A DNA stretch of 64,000 nt, from NCBI RefSeq assembly GCF_000741165.1, contig NZ_JGYN01000034.1, positions 1 through 64,000 of the forward strand, written 5' to 3'. Positions 56,716-64,000 of this stretch are shown in pieces. Every line of letters starts with the position of its first letter. Within the stretch, counting starts at the first letter, position 1. Source of the stretch: Bifidobacterium biavatii DSM 23969 (lineage in GTDB: Bacteria; Actinomycetota; Actinomycetes; Actinomycetales; Bifidobacteriaceae). Under the pieces are notes generated by a model. That model ran no database searches, was not told the DNA's origin, and worked only from the letters and a program-made list of their open reading frames with translations. A program made the translations under genes and the position numbers.

Positions 56716-57732
56716 ATGACTGTTTACAACAATCCGATCGTGCTGCAGCGCGCTGACCCGTGGGTGCTCAAGGTCGACGGCGAATACTGGTTCACCGCCT
56801 CGGATCCGGAGTATGACAAGATCGCCATCCGCCACGCCTCCGCGATCAACGACCTGCAGAAGGCCCCGGAGACCGTGGTCTGGCGCAAGCACGAGTCCGG
56901 CCCGTGCAGCAAGTACATCTGGGCTCCCGAACTGCACCGCATCGGCGGTGCCTGGTACATCTACTTCGCCGGCGCGGAGACCGATTTCGAGGCGTCCGGC
57001 ATGCCGACGCACCGCATGTTCGTGCTCGAGAACACCGACGCCGACCCCACCACCGACAACTGGGTGGAGAAGGGCCGGATCGTCACCCCGATGGACTCGT
57101 TCTCGCTCGACGCGACCACCGAGGTGATCGACGGCGTGCAGTACCTCGTCTGGGCGCAGAAGGACTACGACATCCCGGGCAACTCCAACCTGTACATCGC
57201 CCCGATGGAGAACCCGTGGACGCTGGCCGCCGATCCAGTCATGCTCACCAAGCCAGAATACGACTGGGAGTGCATCGACTTCCTCGTCAACGAGGGCCCG
57301 GCGTTCCTGTTCCACGGCGACAGGATCTTCATCACGTACTCCGCGTCCGGCACCGGCGTGCCGTACGCCGTCGGCCTGCTGAGCGCCGAGCGCGGCAGCG
57401 ACCTGCTGGACCCGAAGAGCTGGGCCAAGAGCCCGGTGCCGGTGTTCAGGACCTGCGCCGAGAACGGCCAGTACGGCCCCGGGCACAACTCGTTCACCAA
57501 ATCCGAGGATGATTCCGAGGACCTGATGATCTACCACGCCCGCAACTACACCGAAATCAAGGGCGACCCGCTGTTCGACCCGAACCGCCACGCCCGAGTC
57601 GGCGTGGTGCGCTGGAACGATGACGGCACGCCCGACTTCGGCGTTCCCGAGCCGGACGACGTGTGGTCGCCGGTCACGACCGACGTGCTGCCGCCCGACG
57701 GAGGTCCCTCCGCGGGCACCTTCGTGCGCTGA
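56716..57732 (+). CDS. Cytoplasmic GH43 exo-alpha-1,5-L-arabinofuranosidase-like enzyme
   Basis: 338 residues, single domain, no signal peptide. Asp14 (QRADPWVL), Asp132 (SLDATTEV), Glu193 (VNEGPAF), with FTASDPEYDKIAIR, WAPELHRIGG and YGPGHNSF as in GH43 subfamily 26 enzymes that release L-arabinose from alpha-1,5-arabino-oligosaccharides. Final step of the pathway in the cell. AAAGGATGAACA precedes the ATG. Confidence 0.88.
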   Translation: MTVYNNPIVLQRADPWVLKVDGEYWFTASDPEYDKIAIRHASAINDLQKAPETVVWRKHESGPCSKYIWAPELHRIGGAWYIYFAGAETDFEASGMPTHRMFVLENTDADPTTDNWVEKGRIVTPMDSFSLDATTEVIDGVQYLVWAQKDYDIPGNSNLYIAPMENPWTLAADPVMLTKPEYDWECIDFLVNEGPAFLFHGDRIFITYSASGTGVPYAVGLLSAERGSDLLDPKSWAKSPVPVFRTCAENGQYGPGHNSFTKSEDDSEDLMIYHARNYTEIKGDPLFDPNRHARVGVVRWNDDGTPDFGVPEPDDVWSPVTTDVLPPDGGPSAGTFVR

Positions 57733-57849
57733 CGCGATAGGCCGTCCGTCACAAGCAAGAAAAAAATCTCGAACCCGTTCGGCCGTTTTTAGCGAGGCAT
57801 CTCGGTAAGAACGGCCAAAACAAGCCGTTTCTTCGGCGTGTCAGCCGAT

Positions 57850-57894
57850 TTGTACAACGATGAAAAAAGCGCTATACTCAATTCCAACGTTGTA
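57850..57894 (+). promoter_or_regulatory. Promoter and operator pair of the ABC importer genes
   Basis: TTGTAC (57850-57855), 17-base spacer, TATACT (57873-57878). Operators TACAACGATGAA (57853-57864) overlapping the -35 and TCCAACGTTGTA (57883-57894) at the start site. Same design as the other promoters of the locus. Confidence 0.82.
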
Positions 57895-58018
57895 AACGAG
57901 CGGCGAGGCTCACAGTGAACACAACAACGGTGTTGGCCGAGCCAATCCCTTGCAGTGCGATCCGCTCGTGTGCAATATGCCGATTTCTTGGGAAACCAGG
58001 AGAACAAGGAGGAACCCC

Positions 58019-59608
58019 ATGAACATCAAGAAGAAGCTCGTCGCGGCCACCGCCATGGTGCTGGCCGCCGGCCTCACTCTCGCCGGCTGCGGCGCCGAGA
58101 AGAGCGAGACCAACGCCGACGGCAAGCCGGTCATCAAGATCACGCTCATCAAGCGAAGCACCCAGATCGAAGCCAAGAAGATGAAGCTCACCAAGGACCT
58201 CGAGGCCGCCTGCGACTGCGAGATCAAGTGGGAGGAGATCCTCGACACCCAGTGGGCCCAGCAGGCCTCCACCGTGCTCGCCTCCGGCGACGTGAGCGAC
58301 ATCACCATCTGGGGCTACAACGCCGACAACTTCGCCCAGTACAACTACTGGGAGGACCTGAGCGACGACCTCGACCAGATGCCCAACGTGCAGGCCTACT
58401 TCAAGGCCGTTCCGGAAGCCAAGATGTTCGGCTCCGACCTCGAGGGCCACGTCTGGCAGGTTCCGTCCGACTACGGCAACGCCTCCGGCGCCAAGTGGTC
58501 CAGCGGCCAGAACCTCATGATCAACAAGCAGTGGCTCGAGAAGCTCGGCCTGCAGGTTCCGAAGACCTGGGACGACCTGACCAAGGTCCTCACCGCGTTC
58601 AAGACGCAGGATCCGAACGGCAACGGCAAGGCCGACGAGGTTCCGATGCTCATCAACCAGCTCGGCACCGCGGGCTTCGGCTGGTGGAGCCCGTTCCTGC
58701 TGCTCAACGGCACCGGCCAGAACACTCAGGTCATCACCTCCGCCGGCTCCCAGGGCATCTACGTCAAGGACGGCAAGGTCGGCAACTGGATGCTCTCCGA
58801 CAACTTCCGCTCCGTCATCGAGTACTACCACTCCTTGATCAAGGCCGGCCTCATGCCCGCCGACGTGCTCACCCGCGATGCCTCCCTCAACACCGCCGAC
58901 ATCTCCTCCGACGGCAAGACCGCCAAGGTCGGCATGATCTTCGGCTGGAACACCGGCAACTTCGGCGACCTGAAGGACGAGTACGAGTCCATCGAGGTGC
59001 CGGCCGCGCCGGGAGTCTCCTACGATCAGACCACGTGGGAGCCGGAGTTCCAGGACATCTACAACGGCGCAGCCGTCAAGGCCAACCTGGACGACGCCCA
59101 CAAGACCGCCGCGCTCAAGATCATCAACGAGTTCCTTGATCCGGACATCTCCATGGAGTCCTACTACGGCGACCTCGGCAAGTACATCGAGAACAAGGGC
59201 GATGGCGTCTACAACGTCATCAAGTTCCAGGATGACCTGTCCACCTTCGGTCTGGCCGACCGCGGCCTGACCTGGGTCCGCGACAACATGAGCGTCACCG
59301 GCGATCAGGACAAGGTCCTCGCCGAGAAGGACGGCACCGTCTACAAGACCCAGCAGTCGCACATCGGCGAGAAGGACCTGATCCCGATGTACACCCGTCT
59401 GAGCGCCGAAGACAACACCACCGTGTCGAACAACAACTCGACCATCTGGAACTACGCCCTGCCGCTCATCTCCACCTGGATCCAGGACGGCGGCCTCGAC
59501 GACGCCTCGTGGAACACCTACATCGACACCCTCAAGAAGAGCGGCATCGAAGACAACATCAAGCTCTGGCAGAAGGCCTACGACGACACCATCGCGGCGT
59601 CCAAGTAA
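58019..59608 (+). CDS. ABC importer substrate-binding lipoprotein (LipO-like)
   Basis: 529 residues. Lipobox LTLAGC (Cys24) and a two-lobe binding fold; longer than family 1 sugar binders, as usual for proteins paired with LplB/YtcP permeases. Regions such as DPNGNGKADEVPML (calcium-binding-like loop) and GMIFGWNTGNFGD are typical. Probably binds arabino-oligosaccharides, by context. The start at 58019 has a perfect AAGGAGG. Confidence 0.92.
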   Translation: MNIKKKLVAATAMVLAAGLTLAGCGAEKSETNADGKPVIKITLIKRSTQIEAKKMKLTKDLEAACDCEIKWEEILDTQWAQQASTVLASGDVSDITIWGYNADNFAQYNYWEDLSDDLDQMPNVQAYFKAVPEAKMFGSDLEGHVWQVPSDYGNASGAKWSSGQNLMINKQWLEKLGLQVPKTWDDLTKVLTAFKTQDPNGNGKADEVPMLINQLGTAGFGWWSPFLLLNGTGQNTQVITSAGSQGIYVKDGKVGNWMLSDNFRSVIEYYHSLIKAGLMPADVLTRDASLNTADISSDGKTAKVGMIFGWNTGNFGDLKDEYESIEVPAAPGVSYDQTTWEPEFQDIYNGAAVKANLDDAHKTAALKIINEFLDPDISMESYYGDLGKYIENKGDGVYNVIKFQDDLSTFGLADRGLTWVRDNMSVTGDQDKVLAEKDGTVYKTQQSHIGEKDLIPMYTRLSAEDNTTVSNNNSTIWNYALPLISTWIQDGGLDDASWNTYIDTLKKSGIEDNIKLWQKAYDDTIAASK

Positions 59609-59654
59609 CCCCTGACAGACACCTCATTCCTTCCTTCCCTTCCTCTCAACCCAC

Positions 59655-59702
59655 GGGCCCGTCCCGCCGCTCGGCCAACACCGGCGCCGGCGGGACGGGC
59701 CC
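59655..59702 (+). terminator. Attenuator-like hairpin between binding protein and permease genes
   Basis: Perfect 15-bp stem GGGCCCGTCCCGCCG (59655-59669) with CGGCGGGACGGGCCC (59688-59702). A short T-rich run follows. Likely lowers permease relative to binding-protein expression or protects the upstream mRNA. Confidence 0.7.
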
Positions 59703-59740
59703 TTCCATTCACTGACCAGTCATTTTCCGAAAGGATGGCC

Positions 59741-60742
59741 ATGGCTTCCGCAATCAAAGGCACGCATCGCGCCGAAGCCGCCACGCCCGCGCCCACCAAG
59801 GCCGGCGTCGACATTCCTGACAACGACTACATCGCACGGCACCGTCCGCTGCCCGCCCGCATCGCAACCCACATGAGCCGCTACTGGCAGCTGTGGGCCA
59901 TGTCGATCCCCGCAATCTTCTTCGTCGTCCTCTTCGCCTACGTGCCGATGTACGGCATCCAGCTCGCCTTCCGCGAATTCGTCCCCGGCAAGGGCCTGAC
60001 CGGCGGCAAGTGGGTCGGCTTCAAGTACTTCACCAAGTTCTTCGAATCCCCGCAGTTCTCCAGCCTGATCATCAACACCGTCCGCGTCTCGCTCGGAACG
60101 CTCGTGCTCGGCTTCATCGCGCCGATCATCCTCGCGCTGCTCATCAACCAGATCGGCGGCAAGAAGACCAAGTCCTTCGTGCAGACGGTCACGTACATGC
60201 CGCACTTCATCTCCACCGTCGTCATCGTCTCGATGATCAACATCTTCCTCGCGCCGAACTCCGGCATGATCGGACGCTTCCTCGGCCCGACCAACATCCT
60301 CGGCAACCCGGACGCCTTCGCCCCGATCTACTGGATCACCGAAGTCTGGCAGCACTGCGGCTGGAACTCCATCATCTACCTTGCCGCGCTCGCCGGCGTG
60401 GACACCTCCCTGTACGAGGCTGCGAAAATGGACGGCGCCGGTCGCCTCCAGCTCATCCGCTACGTCGACATCCCGGCCATCCTGCCCACCTGCGGCATCC
60501 TGCTCATCCTGAACATGGGCGGCGTGCTTGGCGTCGGCTTCGAAAAGGTCTACCTGATGCAGAATTCGCTGAACCTGTCCGGTGCCGAGGTGCTCTCGAC
60601 CTTCGTGTACAAGATGGGTCTCGTCTCCAACCAGTACAGCTATTCCACCGCCATCGGTCTGTTCAACACGGTGATCAACTTCGCGTTCCTGATCGCCGCG
60701 AACGCGGTCGCCAAGCGCGCGTCCAACACCAGCATCTTCTGA
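59741..60742 (+). CDS. ABC importer permease (LplB-like)
   Basis: 333 residues. Six membrane helices after a 50-residue cytoplasmic N-terminus; EAA loop SLYEAAKMDGAGRLQLIRY. The second of two close ATGs (59741) is used because AAAGG touches the first. Belongs to the LplB group of the CUT1 importers. Confidence 0.92.
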   Translation: MASAIKGTHRAEAATPAPTKAGVDIPDNDYIARHRPLPARIATHMSRYWQLWAMSIPAIFFVVLFAYVPMYGIQLAFREFVPGKGLTGGKWVGFKYFTKFFESPQFSSLIINTVRVSLGTLVLGFIAPIILALLINQIGGKKTKSFVQTVTYMPHFISTVVIVSMINIFLAPNSGMIGRFLGPTNILGNPDAFAPIYWITEVWQHCGWNSIIYLAALAGVDTSLYEAAKMDGAGRLQLIRYVDIPAILPTCGILLILNMGGVLGVGFEKVYLMQNSLNLSGAEVLSTFVYKMGLVSNQYSYSTAIGLFNTVINFAFLIAANAVAKRASNTSIF

Positions 60743-60788
60743 TGCCGGGCCAACGAATCGTCTTTCAGGCAAAGAAAGGATCATCATC

Positions 60789-61748
60789 ATGAGTGCATCC
60801 GCCCCCACGATCGCGCCCAAGGCATCGAGCGCCGACATTCCGTGGAACCCCAAGGTCCGCCAGCACAAGCAGCCGGTCGACTGGGTCGTCGACATCCTCA
60901 TCGCGGCCATCCTCATCGCCGTCGTGTTCATCACGATCTACCCGCTGTGGTTCATCGTCATCGCCAGCTTCTCCAATGCGGGTCTCGTCTCGCAGGGCGA
61001 GGTGACGCTGCTGCCGAAGGGCATCAACTTCAGCGGCTACATGAAGGTCATGCAGGAGCCTCGTATCTGGATCGGCTACCGCAACACCATCCTGTACTCG
61101 GTCGTCGGCACGCTGGTCAACATGATCGTCACGCTGCCCGTCGGCTTCGCGATGTCCCGCGCCGAGTTCAAGCCCCGCCGCATCATCCTGTTCCTGTTCA
61201 CCTTCACCATGTTCTTCTCCGGCGGTCTGATCCCGGGCTACCTGCTCTTCAAGGACCTCGGCATCCTCAACACCATGTGGGTGTTCATCCTGCCGGGCGC
61301 GGTGAGCGTGTACAACGTGATCATCGTGCGCTCCTTCTTCGAGTCGTCGATTCCGGAGGAACTGCACGACGCGGCCCAGATCGACGGCCTCGGCTACTTC
61401 CGCTACTTCATGAAGATCGTGCTGCCGCTGAGCTCCGCCATCATCGGCGTGATCGCGCTGTACTACTTCGTCGGCCACTGGAACGACTACTTCACGGGCC
61501 TTATCTACATCCGCGATCAGAACAAGCAGCCGCTGCAGGTCATCCTGCAGAACATCCTGCTCGCCAACCAGATCACCACGTCGGGCGGCGGTTCGAGCAA
61601 CGGCCAGTCCATGATCGAACGCCAGCAGCTCGCCGACTCGATCAAGTACGGCATCATCATCGTCTCCACCCTGCCGCTTCTGGTGATCTACCCGTTCCTC
61701 CAGAAGTACTTCACCAAGGGCGTCATGATCGGCGCCGTGAAGGGCTGA
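60789..61748 (+). CDS. ABC importer permease (YtcP/CarB-like)
   Basis: 319 residues with six membrane helices and the EAA loop ELHDAAQIDGLGYFRYF. GAAAGGATCATC before the ATG, 46 bases after the first permease. No ATPase gene follows; the next gene is a DUF624 protein. Confidence 0.92.
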   Translation: MSASAPTIAPKASSADIPWNPKVRQHKQPVDWVVDILIAAILIAVVFITIYPLWFIVIASFSNAGLVSQGEVTLLPKGINFSGYMKVMQEPRIWIGYRNTILYSVVGTLVNMIVTLPVGFAMSRAEFKPRRIILFLFTFTMFFSGGLIPGYLLFKDLGILNTMWVFILPGAVSVYNVIIVRSFFESSIPEELHDAAQIDGLGYFRYFMKIVLPLSSAIIGVIALYYFVGHWNDYFTGLIYIRDQNKQPLQVILQNILLANQITTSGGGSSNGQSMIERQQLADSIKYGIIIVSTLPLLVIYPFLQKYFTKGVMIGAVKG

Positions 61749-61841
61749 TTCTCCTTCCGGCCGTATGGCGTACGGCGGCGCATCCGTCCGCGTGCCTTTA
61801 AGGCGGTCCGCGCCGCGGCATTGGCTGTCGGCCAGAAGCTG

Positions 61842-61874
61842 AGCCCCGTGTCCATTCCGACGCGGGGCTTTTTG
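61842..61874 (+). terminator. Terminator of the importer operon
   Basis: AGCCCCG (61842-61848) pairs with CGGGGCT (61863-61869), followed by TTTTT. The next 230 bases before the DUF624 gene hold only low-complexity TCTGGTTCTC-like runs. Confidence 0.75.
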
Positions 61875-62103
61875 CCGTTGTCTGCCGGTCTTCCGGTCTG
61901 GTTCTCCGGGTCTGGTGCTCCCGTCTGGTTCTCGCGTCCAGCTGGCGTCCAGCTTCGCGCCCGGCGTCGTAATAGGATGTGATAAGGCAACCATCGTCGG
62001 AATCCCGCCGTCGACGGCGTGGGCGCCGGATGCGCGCCGGATGCGCGCCGTACGCGCCGCGGTCACGGCCGTGCGCGGCCCCTCTCTGAAAGGAACGTTG
62101 GAA

Positions 62104-62847
62104 ATGAACCGTTTTGCGGTCGGATACGAATACATTTGCCGCATCATCATGATGGTGGTGGTCGCGCACATCGCGTTCATCGTGCACACGGTGCTGGGGC
62201 TCGGCGTGGTCGGCTTCTTCCCGTCCATCGCCGCGCTGCACACCACGTACCGCACGTGGCTGCTCGACGTGGCCGACCGCTCGTGGACCATCAAGCAGAC
62301 GTGGACCGTCTTCCACCGAGCCTGGAAGGCCGAACTCAAAAGCGCGAACCTGTTCGGCTACCCGCAGTTCGCGCTGTGGGCGCTGCTCATCTGGGAGTAC
62401 TACCTGACCAACTGGAACGATTTCGGCCCGATCGGGTACGGCCTGTCCGGTGCGCTGCTCGTGATCAACATCTTCTACGGCCTGTTCGTGATGGTCTCGT
62501 GGGTGCTGCGCTCTAACTTCGACGAAAAGCCGATCTGGATCGTCAAGGCGTCGCTGCAGATGGTCGTCGCGCGCCCGCTCAACAGCCTGATGACCGTGAT
62601 CCTGTTCCTCGTGATGGTCTGGGCGTACTACACGTGGCCCGGTCTGGCCGCGGCGTTCGGCGTGTCCGTGCCTGCGTTCATCGCGATGATGGTCGCGTAT
62701 TCGTACGCCCGCCTGCCCGGCATGGACGTGCACGTGATCGAGCCGCTTGAGGATCGCCAGCGCCGTCGCGCCGAGCGCAAGGCCGAGGATCAGCGCCGCG
62801 CGGACGAGCGTCGCGCCGCCCGCGAGCAGGCGCGCAAGAAGCGCTGA
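62104..62847 (+). CDS. DUF624 (YesL-like) membrane protein
   Basis: 247 residues, about five membrane helices and a charged Arg/Glu C-terminal helix. YesL-type proteins commonly sit next to LplB/YtcP-type importers for plant polysaccharide oligomers, as here; their role is not established. Start at 62104 has AAAGGAA; a longer in-frame start would cross the terminator. Confidence 0.8.
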   Translation: MNRFAVGYEYICRIIMMVVVAHIAFIVHTVLGLGVVGFFPSIAALHTTYRTWLLDVADRSWTIKQTWTVFHRAWKAELKSANLFGYPQFALWALLIWEYYLTNWNDFGPIGYGLSGALLVINIFYGLFVMVSWVLRSNFDEKPIWIVKASLQMVVARPLNSLMTVILFLVMVWAYYTWPGLAAAFGVSVPAFIAMMVAYSYARLPGMDVHVIEPLEDRQRRRAERKAEDQRRADERRAAREQARKKR

Positions 62848-62855
62848 TGACTGGT

Positions 62856-63140
62856 TTGTGGGTGTAATCGGACAGTTCCGCAAGAGCGTGGGCATAGACG
62901 GTACACGTACGGGCCGCAACCGCCCGGTTATTGTCCCGTCTATGCCCACGTTCGTGCAAATGTACTGTCCATACCCACGATCTTGTCCGCGTGATGTACG
63001 GTCTATGCCCACAGTCGGGTACATGCTGATGTACGTTCACGATTCCGGTTTCGTGAATGTTCCGTTTATGCCCACGACTGTTTTTCCGTTCTTCGTTGGC
63101 AAGCGGTCTGCCGGGGGAGTGTGGGCATAGACGGTACATG
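62856..63140. repeat. Cluster C of the GTGGGCATAGACGGTACA repeat family
   Basis: Forward copies at 62856-62875 (weak), 62886-62906, 63119-63140; reverse copies at 62931-62950, 62961-62980, 62994-63012, 63057-63076. The pair 62887-62901 and 62936-62950 is a perfect 15-bp inverted repeat with a 34-base loop. Fills the gap between the DUF624 gene and gltX. Confidence 0.88.
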
Positions 63141-63255
63141 TGATGATCGGCGCATGCATCGGCGTATGTATCGGGTGCGTATGCGATCGTGCGCGTGGTT
63201 GTGCGTACGACTGTGCGCGCGACCACGTCCCGCTTGCGCGGCAGAATAAGGGATT

Positions 63256-64000
63256 ATGACTGAAGCTGACAACACTTCCGCAACCACTGAAAATCCGAAG
63301 GACATCAAGCCCGAACTGCCGAAGGACGTGCGCGTGCGCTTCTGCCCGTCGCCGACCGGCACCCCGCACGTCGGCATGGTCCGCACCGCCCTGTTCAACT
63401 GGGCCGAGGCGCGCGCCACCGGCGGCAAGCTGATCTTCCGCATCGAGGACACCGACGCAGCCCGCGACTCCGAGGAAAGCTACAACCAGATCCTCGACGC
63501 GCTGCGCTGGCTCGGCATCGACTGGGACGAGGGCATCGACGTCGGCGGCCCGCACGGCCCGTACCGCCAGTCTGAGCGCACCGACATCTACAAGGACGTC
63601 GCTGCCAAGCTGCTCGAGGCCGGCTATGCGTACGAGTCCTACTCCACGCCGGAGGAGATCAAGGAACGCAACCTCGCCGCCGGCCGCCCGGCCGAATTCG
63701 GCTACGACGGTTACGACCGCGACCTGACCGAAGAGCAGAAGGCCGCGTTCCGCGCGGAGGGCCGCAAGCCCGCGCTGCGTATCCGCATGCCCGACGAGGA
63801 CATCGCGTTCGACGATCTGATCCGCGGCCGCATCGAGTTCAAGGCCGGTTCCGTGCCGGACTACGTGATCGTCCGCCCGAACGGCGACGCGCTGTACACG
63901 CTCACCAACCCGGTCGATGACGCGATGATGGAGATCAACGTCGTGCTGCGCGGCGAGGACCTGCTGAGCTCCACCCCGCGCCAGATCGTGCTGTACCGCT
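63256..64000 (+). CDS. gltX: Glutamate-tRNA ligase (5' part)
   Basis: The first 248 residues; the gene runs off the right edge. It charges tRNA-Glu (and possibly tRNA-Gln in a genome using the amidation route). Class I synthetase signature [10 protein letters not shown] (31-40, the HIGH motif) and the family string [12 protein letters not shown]. An N-terminal extension of about 24 residues precedes the catalytic fold. AAGGGA before the ATG. Confidence 0.96.
   Translation, partial: MTEADNTSATTENPKDIKPELPKDVRVRFCPSPTGTPHVGMVRTALFNWAEARATGGKLIFRIEDTDAARDSEESYNQILDALRWLGIDWDEGIDVGGPHGPYRQSERTDIYKDVAAKLLEAGYAYESYSTPEEIKERNLAAGRPAEFGYDGYDRDLTEEQKAAFRAEGRKPALRIRMPDEDIAFDDLIRGRIEFKAGSVPDYVIVRPNGDALYTLTNPVDDAMMEINVVLRGEDLLSSTPRQIVLYR

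Noticed and set aside
57950..58018. Longer start for the LipO-like binding protein
   Set aside because: The true signal peptide and a perfect AAGGAGG point to the ATG at 58019; the extra residues would precede the signal peptide.
62747..63130. Open frames in the repeat clusters (also 6549-6827 and 49434-49685) whose products contain GIDGT or VPSMPT strings
   Set aside because: These strings are merely translations of the GTGGGCATAGACGG repeat in its two orientations, not conserved proteins.

Overview
The window reads as a high-GC actinobacterial chromosome segment, almost certainly from the genus Bifidobacterium. Support: the gene order topA-tmk-holB, MurT/GatD, Gly/Ser/Thr-tailed penicillin-binding protein, DUF805 and DUF5648 surface proteins, a short SRP RNA, and dense sugar-uptake loci built from LacI regulators, ABC importers and GH43 enzymes. 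Species cannot be fixed from the sequence alone. Both edges cut genes: the 3' part of murT on the left and the 5' part of gltX on the right.

Layout. 1-1.6 kb: murT-gatD (peptidoglycan amidation). 1.8-6 kb: a 1397-residue secreted multidomain 5'-nucleotidase. 6-7.2 kb: a gene-free region with tandem repeats, a dispersed inverted repeat family and tRNA-Ala. 7.3-13 kb: DedA membrane protein, esterase, rsmI and a class A PBP. 13.1-19.8 kb: SRP RNA, PAP2 phosphatase, topA, tmk, holB. 19.9-24.8 kb: a GntR regulator and a lactose/cellobiose-type PTS operon (EIIC, EIIB, EIIA, GH1 6-phospho-beta-glucosidase) with a clear promoter and palindromic operators. 24.9-29.3 kb: HAD phosphatase, a LacI regulator, and divergent ptsH and ptsI, the general PTS proteins that the preceding operon needs. 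29.3-37 kb: a sugar cluster with an ArsR-like sensor regulator, an ABC importer, a GH2 enzyme and a GH43 lipoprotein. 37-48.3 kb: mostly housekeeping or unknown genes, including fhs, which carries an apparent double frameshift through its P-loop. 48.4-62.9 kb: a large probable arabinan/arabino-oligosaccharide locus with a nucleoside hydrolase, four GH43 proteins, a LacI regulator, an ABC importer and a DUF624 protein. 63.3 kb to the end: gltX.

How it works together. In the large locus one 12-bp operator type (consensus TACAACGWTGTA) recurs, usually as pairs bracketing well-formed TTGTNN-17-TATANT promoters. It ties the GH43 genes, the importer and probably the nucleoside hydrolase to the LacI protein encoded in the middle. 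An extracellular GH43 lipoprotein is expected to cut polymer, the importer to take up oligomers, and cytoplasmic GH43 enzymes to finish them. Neither ABC system in the window encodes an ATPase, so both presumably borrow a shared one. The PTS operon is separately controlled by its own GntR-type protein through AGTTATTCGAAYAACT sites.

The most unusual structure outside genes is three families of short intergenic repeats: a GTGGGCATAGACGGTACA family in three clusters, each with an inverted pair; a TGCGATCTGTGAGGCAG family after topA; and a GTCAGC-GCTGAC palindrome element on both sides of fhs. No CRISPR array, insertion sequence, prophage or rRNA operon was seen.
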